From Hymenobacter lapidiphilus (GTDB lineage Bacteria > Bacteroidota > Bacteroidia > Cytophagales > Hymenobacteraceae), in NCBI RefSeq assembly GCF_003417065.2, contig NZ_QVLT01000001.1, positions 174,788-238,787 on the forward strand: a stretch of 64,000 nt of DNA. The letters run 5' to 3'. Position 1 is the stretch's first letter. Each line of letters begins with the position of its first letter. A model generated the notes under the pieces. That model saw only the letters and a program-made list of their open reading frames with translations. It ran no database searches and was not told where the DNA came from. Positions 56,383 through 64,000 of this stretch are shown in pieces. The translations under genes were made by a program, and so were the position numbers.

Positions 56383-57507
56383 CTACTGCTTTGGCTTGAG
56401 CTGGTAAGTGGCCGTGGTGGGGAAGTGGTCGGAGTAGAGAATTTCGTAGTTCACCCAGAAGTCATGCACCTGCCAGCGCGGGCCGGCAAACTGGTTGTCG
56501 ATGCGCAGGAAGGGGATGCGGCCGTTGTAGGTGCTGCCCACACCGTTGCCCACGGCGGTCCAGGCGTTCTGAAAGTGGTCGGCCAGCTGGTCGTAGCTGT
56601 AGCTGTAGGGCACGTCGTTGAGGTCGGCGCAGAGCAGTATTGGGTAGGGGCACTTGGCAAAGCGGGCCACCAGCGTATCAATTTGAGCGTGCCGCAGCAC
56701 CGCCCCGCGCTTGAAGCGCCGTAGTAGCCCCAGGCCCTTCTTTTTCAGGCCCGATTTACTAGAGTAGCTGTCCACAATATCCTTTTCATCCATGCTCATA
56801 CTCTGCAGATGGAAGCTGTACACCCGGATGGTGTCATTGCTGGGCAGGCGCAAATCGGCCCACATGCCGTGGTTCTGGGTCAGCTTGCCAAACTGAATGG
56901 TGCCTTTATTCACGATAGGATGGCGTGAGAAGATGGCCATGCCGAACTCGGCCCCGGCGCTGTTGGTCAGCGTTTTCGATAGGAACGACTCGCGCCCCGC
57001 CTGCCGGCCGATTTTCTCCATGGTGCGGAACACGTTACCGTCGGCCGACTTGGTGCCGGTGGGCTCGTTGTAGAACTCCTGCAGGCACAGCACATCGGCC
57101 GGGCTTTCGGCCAGCCAGCGTACCATCTCCTTGGATGACTGCAGGCCGTCGTTGCGCAGCTGCGGATACACATTAAAGATGCGCACGTTGGCCGACAGCA
57201 CCTGCACTACGGGGCCGGCGGTGGCTGGTTCGGCGGCCGTAGTCAGGCGCAGCGGGTGCAGGGCCAGCCCACGCTGGAAGTGGGGCCAGGTGACCCCGGC
57301 CAGCACCAGCGGCAGCAGCGCCACCGGCCAGCGCCGCAGCAGCCAGTAGCCGGCTGCCAGCAGGTTCAGGCCCAAGGCCACGGGCAGCGTGAGAGCCCCA
57401 AAAATGGCCGGCCAGAAGGTGTAAGCGGGTATCTGCGCGCAGGCAATGCCCACCAGCACCCATCCCATCACCAGCAAAGTGCACTTGAAAGCAAACGAAC
57501 GACGCAC
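56383..57507 (-). CDS. Endonuclease/exonuclease/phosphatase family membrane protein
   Basis: The 374-residue protein starts with two to three membrane helices (CTLLVMGWVLVGIACAQIP, IFGALTLPVALGLNLLAAGYWLL, WPVALLPLVLAGVTW). A metal-dependent EEP catalytic domain follows: LSANVRIFN, VLCLQEFYNEP (metal Glu), FGMAIFSRHPIVNKG, VYSFHLQS (His), LLCADLNDVPYSYSY (Asp/Asn pair) and YSDHFPTTATYQL (catalytic DH). The open frame reaches 57585, but a -7 box at 57543-57550 puts the transcript start downstream of the ATGs there. The GTG at 57507 (VRRSFAFKC) is therefore chosen. The substrate may be nucleic acid or a phospholipid-type phosphate. Confidence 0.85.
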   Translation of the reverse strand: MRRSFAFKCTLLVMGWVLVGIACAQIPAYTFWPAIFGALTLPVALGLNLLAAGYWLLRRWPVALLPLVLAGVTWPHFQRGLALHPLRLTTAAEPATAGPVVQVLSANVRIFNVYPQLRNDGLQSSKEMVRWLAESPADVLCLQEFYNEPTGTKSADGNVFRTMEKIGRQAGRESFLSKTLTNSAGAEFGMAIFSRHPIVNKGTIQFGKLTQNHGMWADLRLPSNDTIRVYSFHLQSMSMDEKDIVDSYSSKSGLKKKGLGLLRRFKRGAVLRHAQIDTLVARFAKCPYPILLCADLNDVPYSYSYDQLADHFQNAWTAVGNGVGSTYNGRIPFLRIDNQFAGPRWQVHDFWVNYEILYSDHFPTTATYQLKPKQ

Positions 57508-57542
57508 AGATTCCTCTTTTCTATCAACCGGAAGCGGATAAG

Positions 57543-57550
57543 TAAAGGTA
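57543..57550 (-). promoter_or_regulatory. -7 box for the EEP gene
   Basis: On the minus strand TACCTTTA fits TAnnTTTG except the last base. It implies transcription starting near 57536, after the ATGs at 57585 and 57573. Confidence 0.45.
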
Positions 57551-57656
57551 GCTCTTCCGGTCCGGCCCCGCATTACCGGCCCCATCTGGCTACCCGGCAG
57601 CCCGGGTTTTACGCGGCTAGTTATGTATCTTTCCCGGGCATTCTATCCTTCTTTAT

Positions 57657-60600
57657 ATGAGTAGACTACTACCGCTCTGGCTGTGCTTGCTATTGCCTTT
57701 ATCGTTGACTGCCGCCCCGCGCCCCACAGCTGCCCCGGGCCCCGAAAAAACGCTGGAATTCGTGGAGAACAAGGGTCAGTGGCCCAAGGCGGTGCGCTAC
57801 CAGGCCGAGCTGCCCGGCGGGCGGCTCTACCTCACGCCCACCGGCTTCACCTACTCGTTTCTGAGCGCGGCCACCTTCGCCCAGATAAACCATCGTCACG
57901 GCGACGATAACGCGCCACCTCGTTCGGCGGCCCCTGTGCCCACCCAGGCGCAGGGCCATGCCTACACGGTGTCGTTTGAGGGGGGCAATGCCCGGGCCAC
58001 GCTGCTACCCGAGCAGGCCACCAGCGGCACGCGCAACTACTTTCTGGGCAGCAACCCGCGCGAGTGGGCCAGCGGCGTGGCCGGCTACCGGCAGGTGCGC
58101 TACCAGGCCGTGTATCCCGGCATTGATGTGCGGGTGTACGAAAACGCCGGCCAAAACCTCGAATACGACTTCGAGCTGGCCCCTGGCGCGAAGCCCGACA
58201 ACATCCGCCTGCGCTATGCCGGTCCCGACGCCGTGCGCCTCTCGGCTGAGGGCCAGCTGCTGATTGAAACCAGCGTGGGTACCGTAGTCGAGCAGGCGCC
58301 CCTGGCCTGGCAGACCACGTCCGCCGGCCGCCGGCTCCCGGTGAGCTGCCGCTTCGAGCTGCAGGGCAGCACGGTGCGCTTCCGCCTCGGGAGCTACGAC
58401 CCCAAGCTGCCGCTGGTTATCGACCCGACAGTGCTGTTTTCGTCGTTTACCGGCTCGCTGGCCGACAACTGGGGCTTCACGGCCACCCACGATGCGCAGG
58501 GCAATATGTACTCGGGCGGGGTAGCTTTCGGACCGGGCTATCCGGTTTCACCGGGCGCGTTCCAGACCAGCTTTGCGGGTATGGCCGATGTGGCCATCAT
58601 CAAGTATAAGGTAACCGCCGGCGGCGCGGCTGCCCGCCTCTATGCCACCTACCTCGGCGGTAGCCGCACCGATGCCCCCCACAGCCTGGTAGTAAACGGC
58701 TTGGGCGAGCTGGTACTGCTGGGCAGCACTAGCTCGGGCAATTTCCCGGTTACTGCCGCAGCGGCGCAGCGCACCTTCCGGGGTGGGCAGCCGGTGAACC
58801 CATTTGGCGGCGCGATACTCGACCAGATGGGCTACCCCGAGGGCTCCGACCTGTTCGTGGCTACCCTCAGCGCCGATGGCAGCAAGTTGGTGGCCGCTAC
58901 CTACCTGGGCGGCTCGGCCAACGACGGCCTCAACCTGAGCCTGGCCAACAACTATGGCGACCAGTTTCGGGGCGACGTGCTGACTGACGGTGCAAACAAC
59001 GTGTACATCGCCTCCACTACCAACAGCACCGACTTCCCGGTGGCCGGAGCCCTGCAGCGCAATCTGCGCGGCACCACCGACGCAGTGGTGTGCCAGCTGC
59101 CCCGCCTGCTCGACCGCCTGAACTGGAGCACTTACTTGGGCGGCACCGGCACCGACGCGGCTTTCTCGCTCCAGCTCACGGCCGGGCGCACGCTCTACGT
59201 GGGCGGCGCTACTACCGGCACGGGCTTCCCCACGGTGGCCGGCAGCCTGCACCCGCAGTCGGCGGGTGGGCGCGAGGGTTTTGTGGTGGGCCTGGCCGCC
59301 GACACCGGCACCCCGCGCTACGGCACGTATCTGGGTACCTCGGCCGACGACTTGGCCTTTTTCGTGCAGCTCGACAACAGCGGCGACGTGTACGTACTGG
59401 GCCAGACCAACTCGAAGGCCTACCCCAAAACGGCCGGCCTCTACGGTACGCCCGGCGCCCGGCAGTTTATTCATAAGCTTGACGCCACGCTCAGCACCAC
59501 TATGTTCAGCACCACGTTCGGCTCGGCCCAGTCGGAGCACGAGTTTTCGCCTACCGCCTTTTTGGTTGATGATTGCGAGAGGGTATATGTGAGTGGCTGG
59601 GGCGGCGCGACCAACCGGGGCTACAGCACGGGCACCACCCGCAACCTGCCCGTTACGCCCGACGCCGTCCAGAAAACCACCGACGGCAACGACTTTTACC
59701 TGGCCGAGTTTGCGGCCGGCCTTACCGGGCTTGAGTACGCCACGTTTTATGGCGAGCAGGGTGGCCGGGGCGAACACGTGGACGGCGGCACTTCCCGCTT
59801 TAGCAAGAAGGGCGTGGTGTACCAGGCCGTGTGCGGCGGCTGCGGCGGCACCCAGGGCTTTCCGGCACCGCCGGGCGCCAGCTTCTATACCACCCGCAAC
59901 GGCAGCACCAACTGCAACAACGCGGCCTTTGCCATCAACTTCGACATCATCACCGCCGACCCCGGCGCCACCCGCTACGCCTGCGCCACCGATGGGCCGG
60001 TGCTGCTGGGCGGGCAGCCGGCGGGCGCACCTGGAGCGGCCCCGGCGTGGTGCGCCGCCCCGATGGGCGCTACGAGTTCCGGCCTACGCCCGAGCTGGTG
60101 GGCCGCAATGTGCTCCAGTACACGGTGCAGGCCACCGGCGTGTGCGTGAGCACCCGCCCCATGGCCCTGATTGTGGCCAAGACTCTGCCAGTAACCATTA
60201 CCCCGCTGGTTCCCCTGTGCGCCAACGCCAGCCCGATAACGCTGCGAGCTACGCCCACCGGCGGAACCTGGAGCGGCCCGCGGGGCCTGAGCGGTAACAC
60301 CTTCGATCCGCGCCTGTCGGGACCGGGCACGTTCACGCTCACCTACTCGATAAGCGACACGGTGGCCTGCGGCATAGCCAGCACCACCGTTACCGTAAAC
60401 GCCCCCCCCACGCCCCAGGCCGGCCCCGACCTGACGCTGTGCGCCTACGAAACGGCCCCCGTACAGCTGACCGGGGCTACCCCCGCGGGCGGCACCTGGA
60501 GCGGCCCCGGCGTTACGCCGGCCGGCCTGTTCACCCCGCCCGATACCCGCCTGCTGGGCGGCATTTTCACGCTTAGTTATACAGTGAACGAGAACGGCTG

Positions 60601-61141
60601 TGCGATTACGGCCACCCGGCGGGTGCTGCTGGCTCCTTCGCCCACCACCAACGCGCCATTGCAGGTGCCGGTGTGCGAACGGTTTCCGGAGTTCACCGGT
60701 CTGGCCCCGCTCACCCTCACCATGAAGCCGGTACTCACGGGCGGCACCTACGAGTGGGACTTCGGCGACGGCAGCCCCCGCTCGACAGAAGAAAACCCCG
60801 AGCACGTATTTACGCAGCCCGGCCGATACAACGTGCGCCTAGTAGCCCGCTACGCCAATTGCGTGGTCGAAACCAGCTTCGCGCCGGTCATCGTCAACCG
60901 CACCTTCGTGCCCAACATCATCACCCCCAACAGCGACCAGCAGAACCAAACCTTTATTCCGTATTTCAGCTGCCAGACTACCCAGCTGAGCCTTTACAAC
61001 CGCTGGGGCAGCAAGGTGTACGAAACGGCCGACTACCGCAACAACTGGCAAGCCACGGAGCTATCCGACGGCCTGTATTACTACCAGTTGAAGGACGCCG
61101 ACGGCCGTACCGCCAAAGGCTGGCTGACAGTAGTGCGGTAA
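57657..61141 (+). pseudogene. Gliding-type secreted surface protein, frameshifted
   Basis: One gene of about 1161 codons is split by the apparent loss of a single base near 60025-60028 (GCGGGC-GCACC, where GCGGGCGGCACC would keep frame). The first frame (57657-60149) has a signal peptide (LPLWLCLLLPLSLTAAP), a DUF7948-like start ENKGQWPKAVRYQAELPGG, and SBBP/beta-propeller-type repeats (ATYLGGSANDGLNLS, STYLGGTGTDAAFSLQ, GTYLGTSADDLAFFVQ). The second (to 61141) has GGTWSGPG repeats, a PKD-like YEWDFGDGSPRSTEENPEHVF and a gliding-motility C-terminal sorting domain (VPNIITPNSDQQNQTFIPYF...LYNRWGSKVYE...DGLYYYQL). T9SS export and surface attachment are likely. The two halves abut with unbroken family character. 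Confidence 0.88.
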
Positions 61142-61248
61142 GTAATGAGGATGGCGTAGTGAGTATAGCGAGGTGAGAAATCGGGCAGATACTCAGCATG
61201 GCCTCTGTCTCACCTCGCTGTACTCACTGCTCCATCCTCGTTCCTCAC

Positions 61249-61279
61249 TTGATTGCGGCATTTTCTTGTTGTACCTTTG
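61249..61279 (+). promoter_or_regulatory. Promoter of the rimP-nusA-infB operon
   Basis: TTG at 61249-61251 and the -7 box TACCTTTG at 61272-61279 are separated by 20 bases, a clean match to the Bacteroidetes consensus. Confidence 0.8.
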
Positions 61280-61301
61280 CCCCACAAGTTGACGCAAGAC
61301 C

Positions 61302-61333
61302 AGAGGGGACGTATCGTCCCCTCTTTCTTTTTC
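61302..61333 (+). terminator. Attenuator-like hairpin with U-tract in the rimP leader
   Basis: A perfect 10-bp stem AGAGGGGACG (61302-61311) / CGTCCCCTCT (61315-61324) with a 3-base loop is followed by TTCTTTTTCC. It lies between the promoter and the rimP start in the transcribed leader, so termination there would control the whole rimP-nusA-infB operon. The operon encodes the elongation factor NusA, which suggests feedback; this is inference. Confidence 0.75.
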
Positions 61334-61358
61334 CTGCCATTACCAAGGCCCGCTGCCT

Positions 61359-61838
61359 ATGACCCTCGACCGTAACCTGCTACTGGAAATGCTGCGCGAT
61401 AGTCTGCCCCTCGAAGGCACCCTGTTCGCGGTAGATTTGACCGTTTCGGATTCCGTGCGGCCCAAAGTAACCGTTACGCTTGATGGCGAGCAGGGCCTGG
61501 GCATTGATGAGTGCGCGCAGGTGAGCCGCCGGCTGGCCCGCCGCATCGAGGAGCATTATGGCGACGAGCTGAGCTACACGCTGGAAGTGACCTCGCCCGG
61601 CGCCGACCAGCCCCTGCGCGACCCACGCCAGTATGTGCGCCACGTGGGCCGTACCCTGCACCTGAAACTGCAGGACGGCACCGAGAAAACCGGCAAGCTC
61701 GAAGCCATTCTGCCCGAGGGAGACGGTATCGAGCTGGCCGAAATACTTAAAGAAAAACACAAGGAGAAAATCCTGCCCGTCATCACCGTATCCTTCCAGG
61801 ATATTACCGAGGCGACAGTGGTTATTTCGTTTAAATAA
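61359..61838 (+). CDS. rimP: Ribosome maturation factor RimP
   Basis: RimP assists 30S subunit maturation. The 159-residue chain shows the N-terminal alpha-beta domain (LFAVDLTVSDSVRPKVTVTLDGEQGLGIDECAQVSRRLARRIEEHYGDELSYTLEVTSPGADQPLRDPRQYVRHVGR) and the C-terminal SH3-like part (LHLKLQDGTEKTGKLEAILPEGDGIELAEILKEKHKEK). The SPGADQPL block is diagnostic. It is first in the operon rimP-nusA-infB. The gap to nusA holds an imperfect AAGCTTTAAGCT-type repeat. The leader has a promoter and an attenuator-like hairpin. Confidence 0.95.
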   Translation: MTLDRNLLLEMLRDSLPLEGTLFAVDLTVSDSVRPKVTVTLDGEQGLGIDECAQVSRRLARRIEEHYGDELSYTLEVTSPGADQPLRDPRQYVRHVGRTLHLKLQDGTEKTGKLEAILPEGDGIELAEILKEKHKEKILPVITVSFQDITEATVVISFK

Positions 61839-61971
61839 ACGACAAGCTTTAAGCTGAAAGCCTCACGCTTTTTCGTTTAGCGCAAGCTTTTAGCCATCAG
61901 CCTTTATTTATTCACTTTCCGGCTTACCCGGCTGCTTGCAGCTTGTAGCCTGAAACTTGAAGCTCAAAGAA

Positions 61972-63582
61972 ATGAACAGCAGCGTCCTGATTGAATCGTT
62001 TGCCGAATTCGCCCGCTCGAAGAACATCGACCGGCCCACCATGATGAGCATCCTGGAGGAAGTGTTTCGCACGATGATTCGCAAAAAATACGACGACGAC
62101 TCCAACTTCGACGTCATCCTCAACGTGGACCAGGGCGACCTGGAAATCTGGCGTAACCGCGAAATCGTGGACGATAACTCGGAGGACATCTGGGACTTCG
62201 ACAAGATTCCGCTGGCGGAGGCGCAGAAGATTGAGCCCGACTTTGAGGTGGGCGAGGAAGTGGCCGAGGAAGTAAAGCTCGAAGACTTCGGCCGCCGCGC
62301 CGTACTCATGGCCCGCCAGACGCTGATTCAGCGCGTGAAGGACCTGGAGCGCGACCTGCTCTACCAGACCTACAAGGACCAGGTAGGCGAAATCGTAGTG
62401 GGCGAAGTGTACCAGGTGTGGGGCCGCGAGGCGCTCATTCTCGACAAGGACGACAACGAGCTAAGCCTGCCCAAGGGCGAGCAGATTCCAAAGGACCGCT
62501 ACCGCAAGGGCGACAACATCCGCGCCGTGGTACACCGCGTGGATGTGCTCAACGGCACGCCCAAAATTATCCTTTCGCGCGCCGCGCCGGCTTTCCTCGA
62601 GCGCCTGATGGAGCAGGAGGTGCCCGAGATTTTCGACGGCCTTATCACCATCAAAAACATTGTGCGTGAGCCCGGCGAGCGGGCCAAAGTGGCCGTGGAG
62701 AGCTACGACGAGCGTATCGACCCCGTTGGTGCCTGCGTGGGCATGAAAGGCTCCCGCATTCATGCCGTGGTGCGCGAGCTCGAAAACGAGAACATCGACA
62801 TCATCAACTACACCGACAACTTGGAACTGTACATCGCCCGGGCTTTGTCGCCGGCCAAGCTCACGTCGATGAAAATCAACGAGCAGACCGGCCGCGTATC
62901 GGTGTTCCTGCGGCCCGACCAGGTAAGCCTGGCCATCGGCCGCGGTGGTGCCAACATCAAGCTGGCCTCGCGGCTGGTGGGCATGGAAATCGATGTGTTC
63001 CGCGACGCCGGCGACTTCGAGGAGGACATTGCCCTCGACGAGTTCAGCGACGAAGTGGAAAGCTGGATTATTGATGAGCTGAAGAAAATCGGCCTCGACA
63101 CCGGCCGCGCCGTATTGGCGGTGAACAAGGAAGACATTGTGCGCCGCACCGAGTTGGAGGAGGAAACCGTGGAGGAGCTGTTCCGTGTTATCCGGAACGA
63201 ATTCGACGACGAAGCTGAAGCAGCTTCCAAGCCCCGTTTCGCCGAGGATGAGGACGAAAACAGCGACGACACGGTAGCTGACGACAACGATGCCAGCAAC
63301 ACCGACGCAGTAGCCAACATCGCCAGCGACGACGATGCTAACGCTGGTGACGCGGTAGCTGATGAGGCTCCGGCCACTGAAGCAGCAGTTGAAGCAACGA
63401 CCGAAGCAGCCGAAACGAAGACGAGTGAGGCGCCCACCGAAGCCACCGCAGAGCATCCGGCAACGGCTGCCGACCCGGATTCGGAGCCGCTTAAAAAAGA
63501 CGATTCACCAAATTCCGGCGCGCGCAATGAGTGCGCGGCGGCCGGTACGGCAAGGACGCTGAAATCAGGTCGGGTGGCTTGA
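61972..63582 (+). CDS. nusA: Transcription termination/antitermination factor NusA
   Basis: NusA binds RNA polymerase and nascent RNA to modulate pausing and termination. The 536 residues hold the N-terminal RNAP-binding domain (VLIESFAEFARSKNIDRPTMMSILEEVFRTMIRKKYDDDSNFDVILNVDQGD), an S1 domain, KH1 (VGACVGMKGSRIHAVVREL) and KH2 (SLAIGRGGANIKLASRLVGMEIDV). After the domains lies an acidic and Ala/Thr-rich tail of about 120 residues (AEDEDENSDDTVADDND...), longer than classical NusA. The in-frame TTG at 61957 is less likely than the ATG at 61972. The stop codon falls within a 13-bp hairpin (63555-63592). Confidence 0.95.
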   Translation: MNSSVLIESFAEFARSKNIDRPTMMSILEEVFRTMIRKKYDDDSNFDVILNVDQGDLEIWRNREIVDDNSEDIWDFDKIPLAEAQKIEPDFEVGEEVAEEVKLEDFGRRAVLMARQTLIQRVKDLERDLLYQTYKDQVGEIVVGEVYQVWGREALILDKDDNELSLPKGEQIPKDRYRKGDNIRAVVHRVDVLNGTPKIILSRAAPAFLERLMEQEVPEIFDGLITIKNIVREPGERAKVAVESYDERIDPVGACVGMKGSRIHAVVRELENENIDIINYTDNLELYIARALSPAKLTSMKINEQTGRVSVFLRPDQVSLAIGRGGANIKLASRLVGMEIDVFRDAGDFEEDIALDEFSDEVESWIIDELKKIGLDTGRAVLAVNKEDIVRRTELEEETVEELFRVIRNEFDDEAEAASKPRFAEDEDENSDDTVADDNDASNTDAVANIASDDDANAGDAVADEAPATEAAVEATTEAAETKTSEAPTEATAEHPATAADPDSEPLKKDDSPNSGARNECAAAGTARTLKSGRVA

Positions 63583-63592
63583 TTTCAGCGTC
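63555..63592 (+). terminator. Hairpin across the nusA stop codon
   Basis: GACGCTGAAATCA (63555-63567) and its exact complement TGATTTCAGCGTC (63580-63592) form a 13-bp stem around a 12-base loop containing GGTCGGGTGGCT. There is no U-tract, so it may be a processing or stability element and not a terminator. The nusA stop is inside it. Confidence 0.6.
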
Positions 63593-63613
63593 GCCCGGCA
63601 AGATTTAATGTAG

Positions 63614-63621
63614 TACCTTTG
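63614..63621 (+). promoter_or_regulatory. -7 box for infB
   Basis: TACCTTTG at 63614-63621, 34 bases before the infB ATG at 63655, may provide a second promoter inside the operon. No -33 TTG at the standard spacing was seen. Confidence 0.5.
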
Positions 63622-63654
63622 CAACTGAATAAGAGCATCGTTCGCGAGCACAGA

Positions 63655-64000
63655 ATGGCGGAAGCATCAACTAAACGGCTAAATCAGGCAGCCAAAGACC
63701 TGAACGTTGGCATTTCCACGATTGTGGATTATCTGACGGAAAAAGGGCATTCCATCGAAAACAAGCCAACGACCAAGCTAACGGCCGAGCAGGTAACCCA
63801 GCTCAATAAGGCCTTTGCTTCGTCGATGCAGGATAAGAAGGAAGCCGAAAAAGTGAGCCAGGCCAAGCGCCAGAGCGAGCAGGACGCTGCGGCGGCCCAT
63901 GCCCGTGCGACCGAAGCGGCACGGCCTACGCCCCCTCCCGCCCCGGCCCCCGAGGCCAAGCCCTGAGCCGGCCCCTCGCCAAACCCGCTCTTGGTGGCCG
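63655..64000 (+). CDS. infB: Translation initiation factor IF-2, N-terminal part (runs off window, frameshifted)
   Basis: The start MAEASTKRLNQAAKDLNVGISTIVDYLTEKGHSIENKPTTKLTAEQVTQLNKAF matches the IF-2 N-terminal helical region of Bacteroidetes and is in the canonical place after nusA. A Lys/Glu- then Ala/Pro-rich linker follows. The frame stops with TGA at 63964-63966, but the same coding character (LAKPALGG) continues in another frame to the end of the window. The difference is again one missing base near 63961-63977. IF-2 is essential, so a sequence error is more likely than a real break. The G domain lies beyond the window. Confidence 0.85.

Noticed and set aside
58548..59777. 409-codon minus-strand ORF inside the gliding protein gene
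   Set aside because: The plus strand encodes clear YLGGSxxD repeats; the minus-strand frame is Gly/Ala/His-rich shadow.

Overview
The window looks like chromosomal DNA of a Cytophagales bacterium, most likely a Hymenobacter relative. The support is a GC-rich genome with Bacteroidetes-type promoters (-7 box TAnnTTTG, often TACCTTTG), almost no Shine-Dalgarno sequences, type IX secretion/gliding C-terminal domains, and family choices typical of that group (LytS/LytTR pair, DUF1501/DUF1800, DUF3871, N-terminally extended HsdR). The genus is inference; no 16S or marker comparison could be run.

Layout. 0.2-10.6 kb is a chromosomal core: LytS/LytTR two-component pair, WrbA, an ECF sigma factor overlapped by a membrane-anchored barrel-like protein, uvrB, a DUF433/DUF5615 toxin-antitoxin pair with a frameshifted toxin, a HAD hydrolase and a CAT-like acetyltransferase. 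10.59-22.64 kb is an integrative element of 11,959 bp inserted in tRNA-Gly(CCC). It is bounded by perfect 84-bp direct repeats and carries a tyrosine recombinase, a GIY-YIG protein translated with a type I restriction-modification operon (hsdM, hsdS, hsdR), about 0.9 kb of structured non-coding DNA, a Sak4-like RecA-fold ATPase with a DUF3871 partner, an XRE regulator and a small secreted protein.

22.7-34.8 kb is chromosomal: GNAT, envelope proteins, a DUF1501/DUF1800/lamin-tail secretion cluster, asd, and a T9SS-sorted surface protein next to an AT-rich gene remnant. 35.7-37.5 kb holds an ATP-dependent two-gene module (ABC-type AAA ATPase plus a small PD-(D/E)XK-like protein, start and stop overlapping) that resembles an anti-phage defence pair and matches no named system I can recall. 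37.6-44.7 kb has dxs, a flippase-like membrane protein, an erythromycin-esterase/carboxypeptidase-regulatory fusion and a LysM protein. 45.0-49.4 kb is a methionine operon (metY-metX-hom) behind a promoter, an S-box SAM riboswitch and, further downstream, an 8-Cys-in-17-residue leader peptide. 49.5-61.1 kb has hydrolases, an LD-carboxypeptidase, a MutS-like ATPase, an M28 peptidase, cysS, an EEP phosphatase and a very long gliding-type surface protein. 61.3-64 kb is rimP-nusA-infB with a hairpin/U-tract attenuator in the leader; infB runs off the window.

Two window-wide features stand out. Five genes (DUF5615 toxin, lamin-tail protein, metX, gliding protein, infB) are each broken by an apparent loss of exactly one base. 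Since infB is essential, systematic single-base deletion errors in the sequence are the simplest explanation. Many gene-to-gene gaps contain long inverted repeats of a few recurring families.
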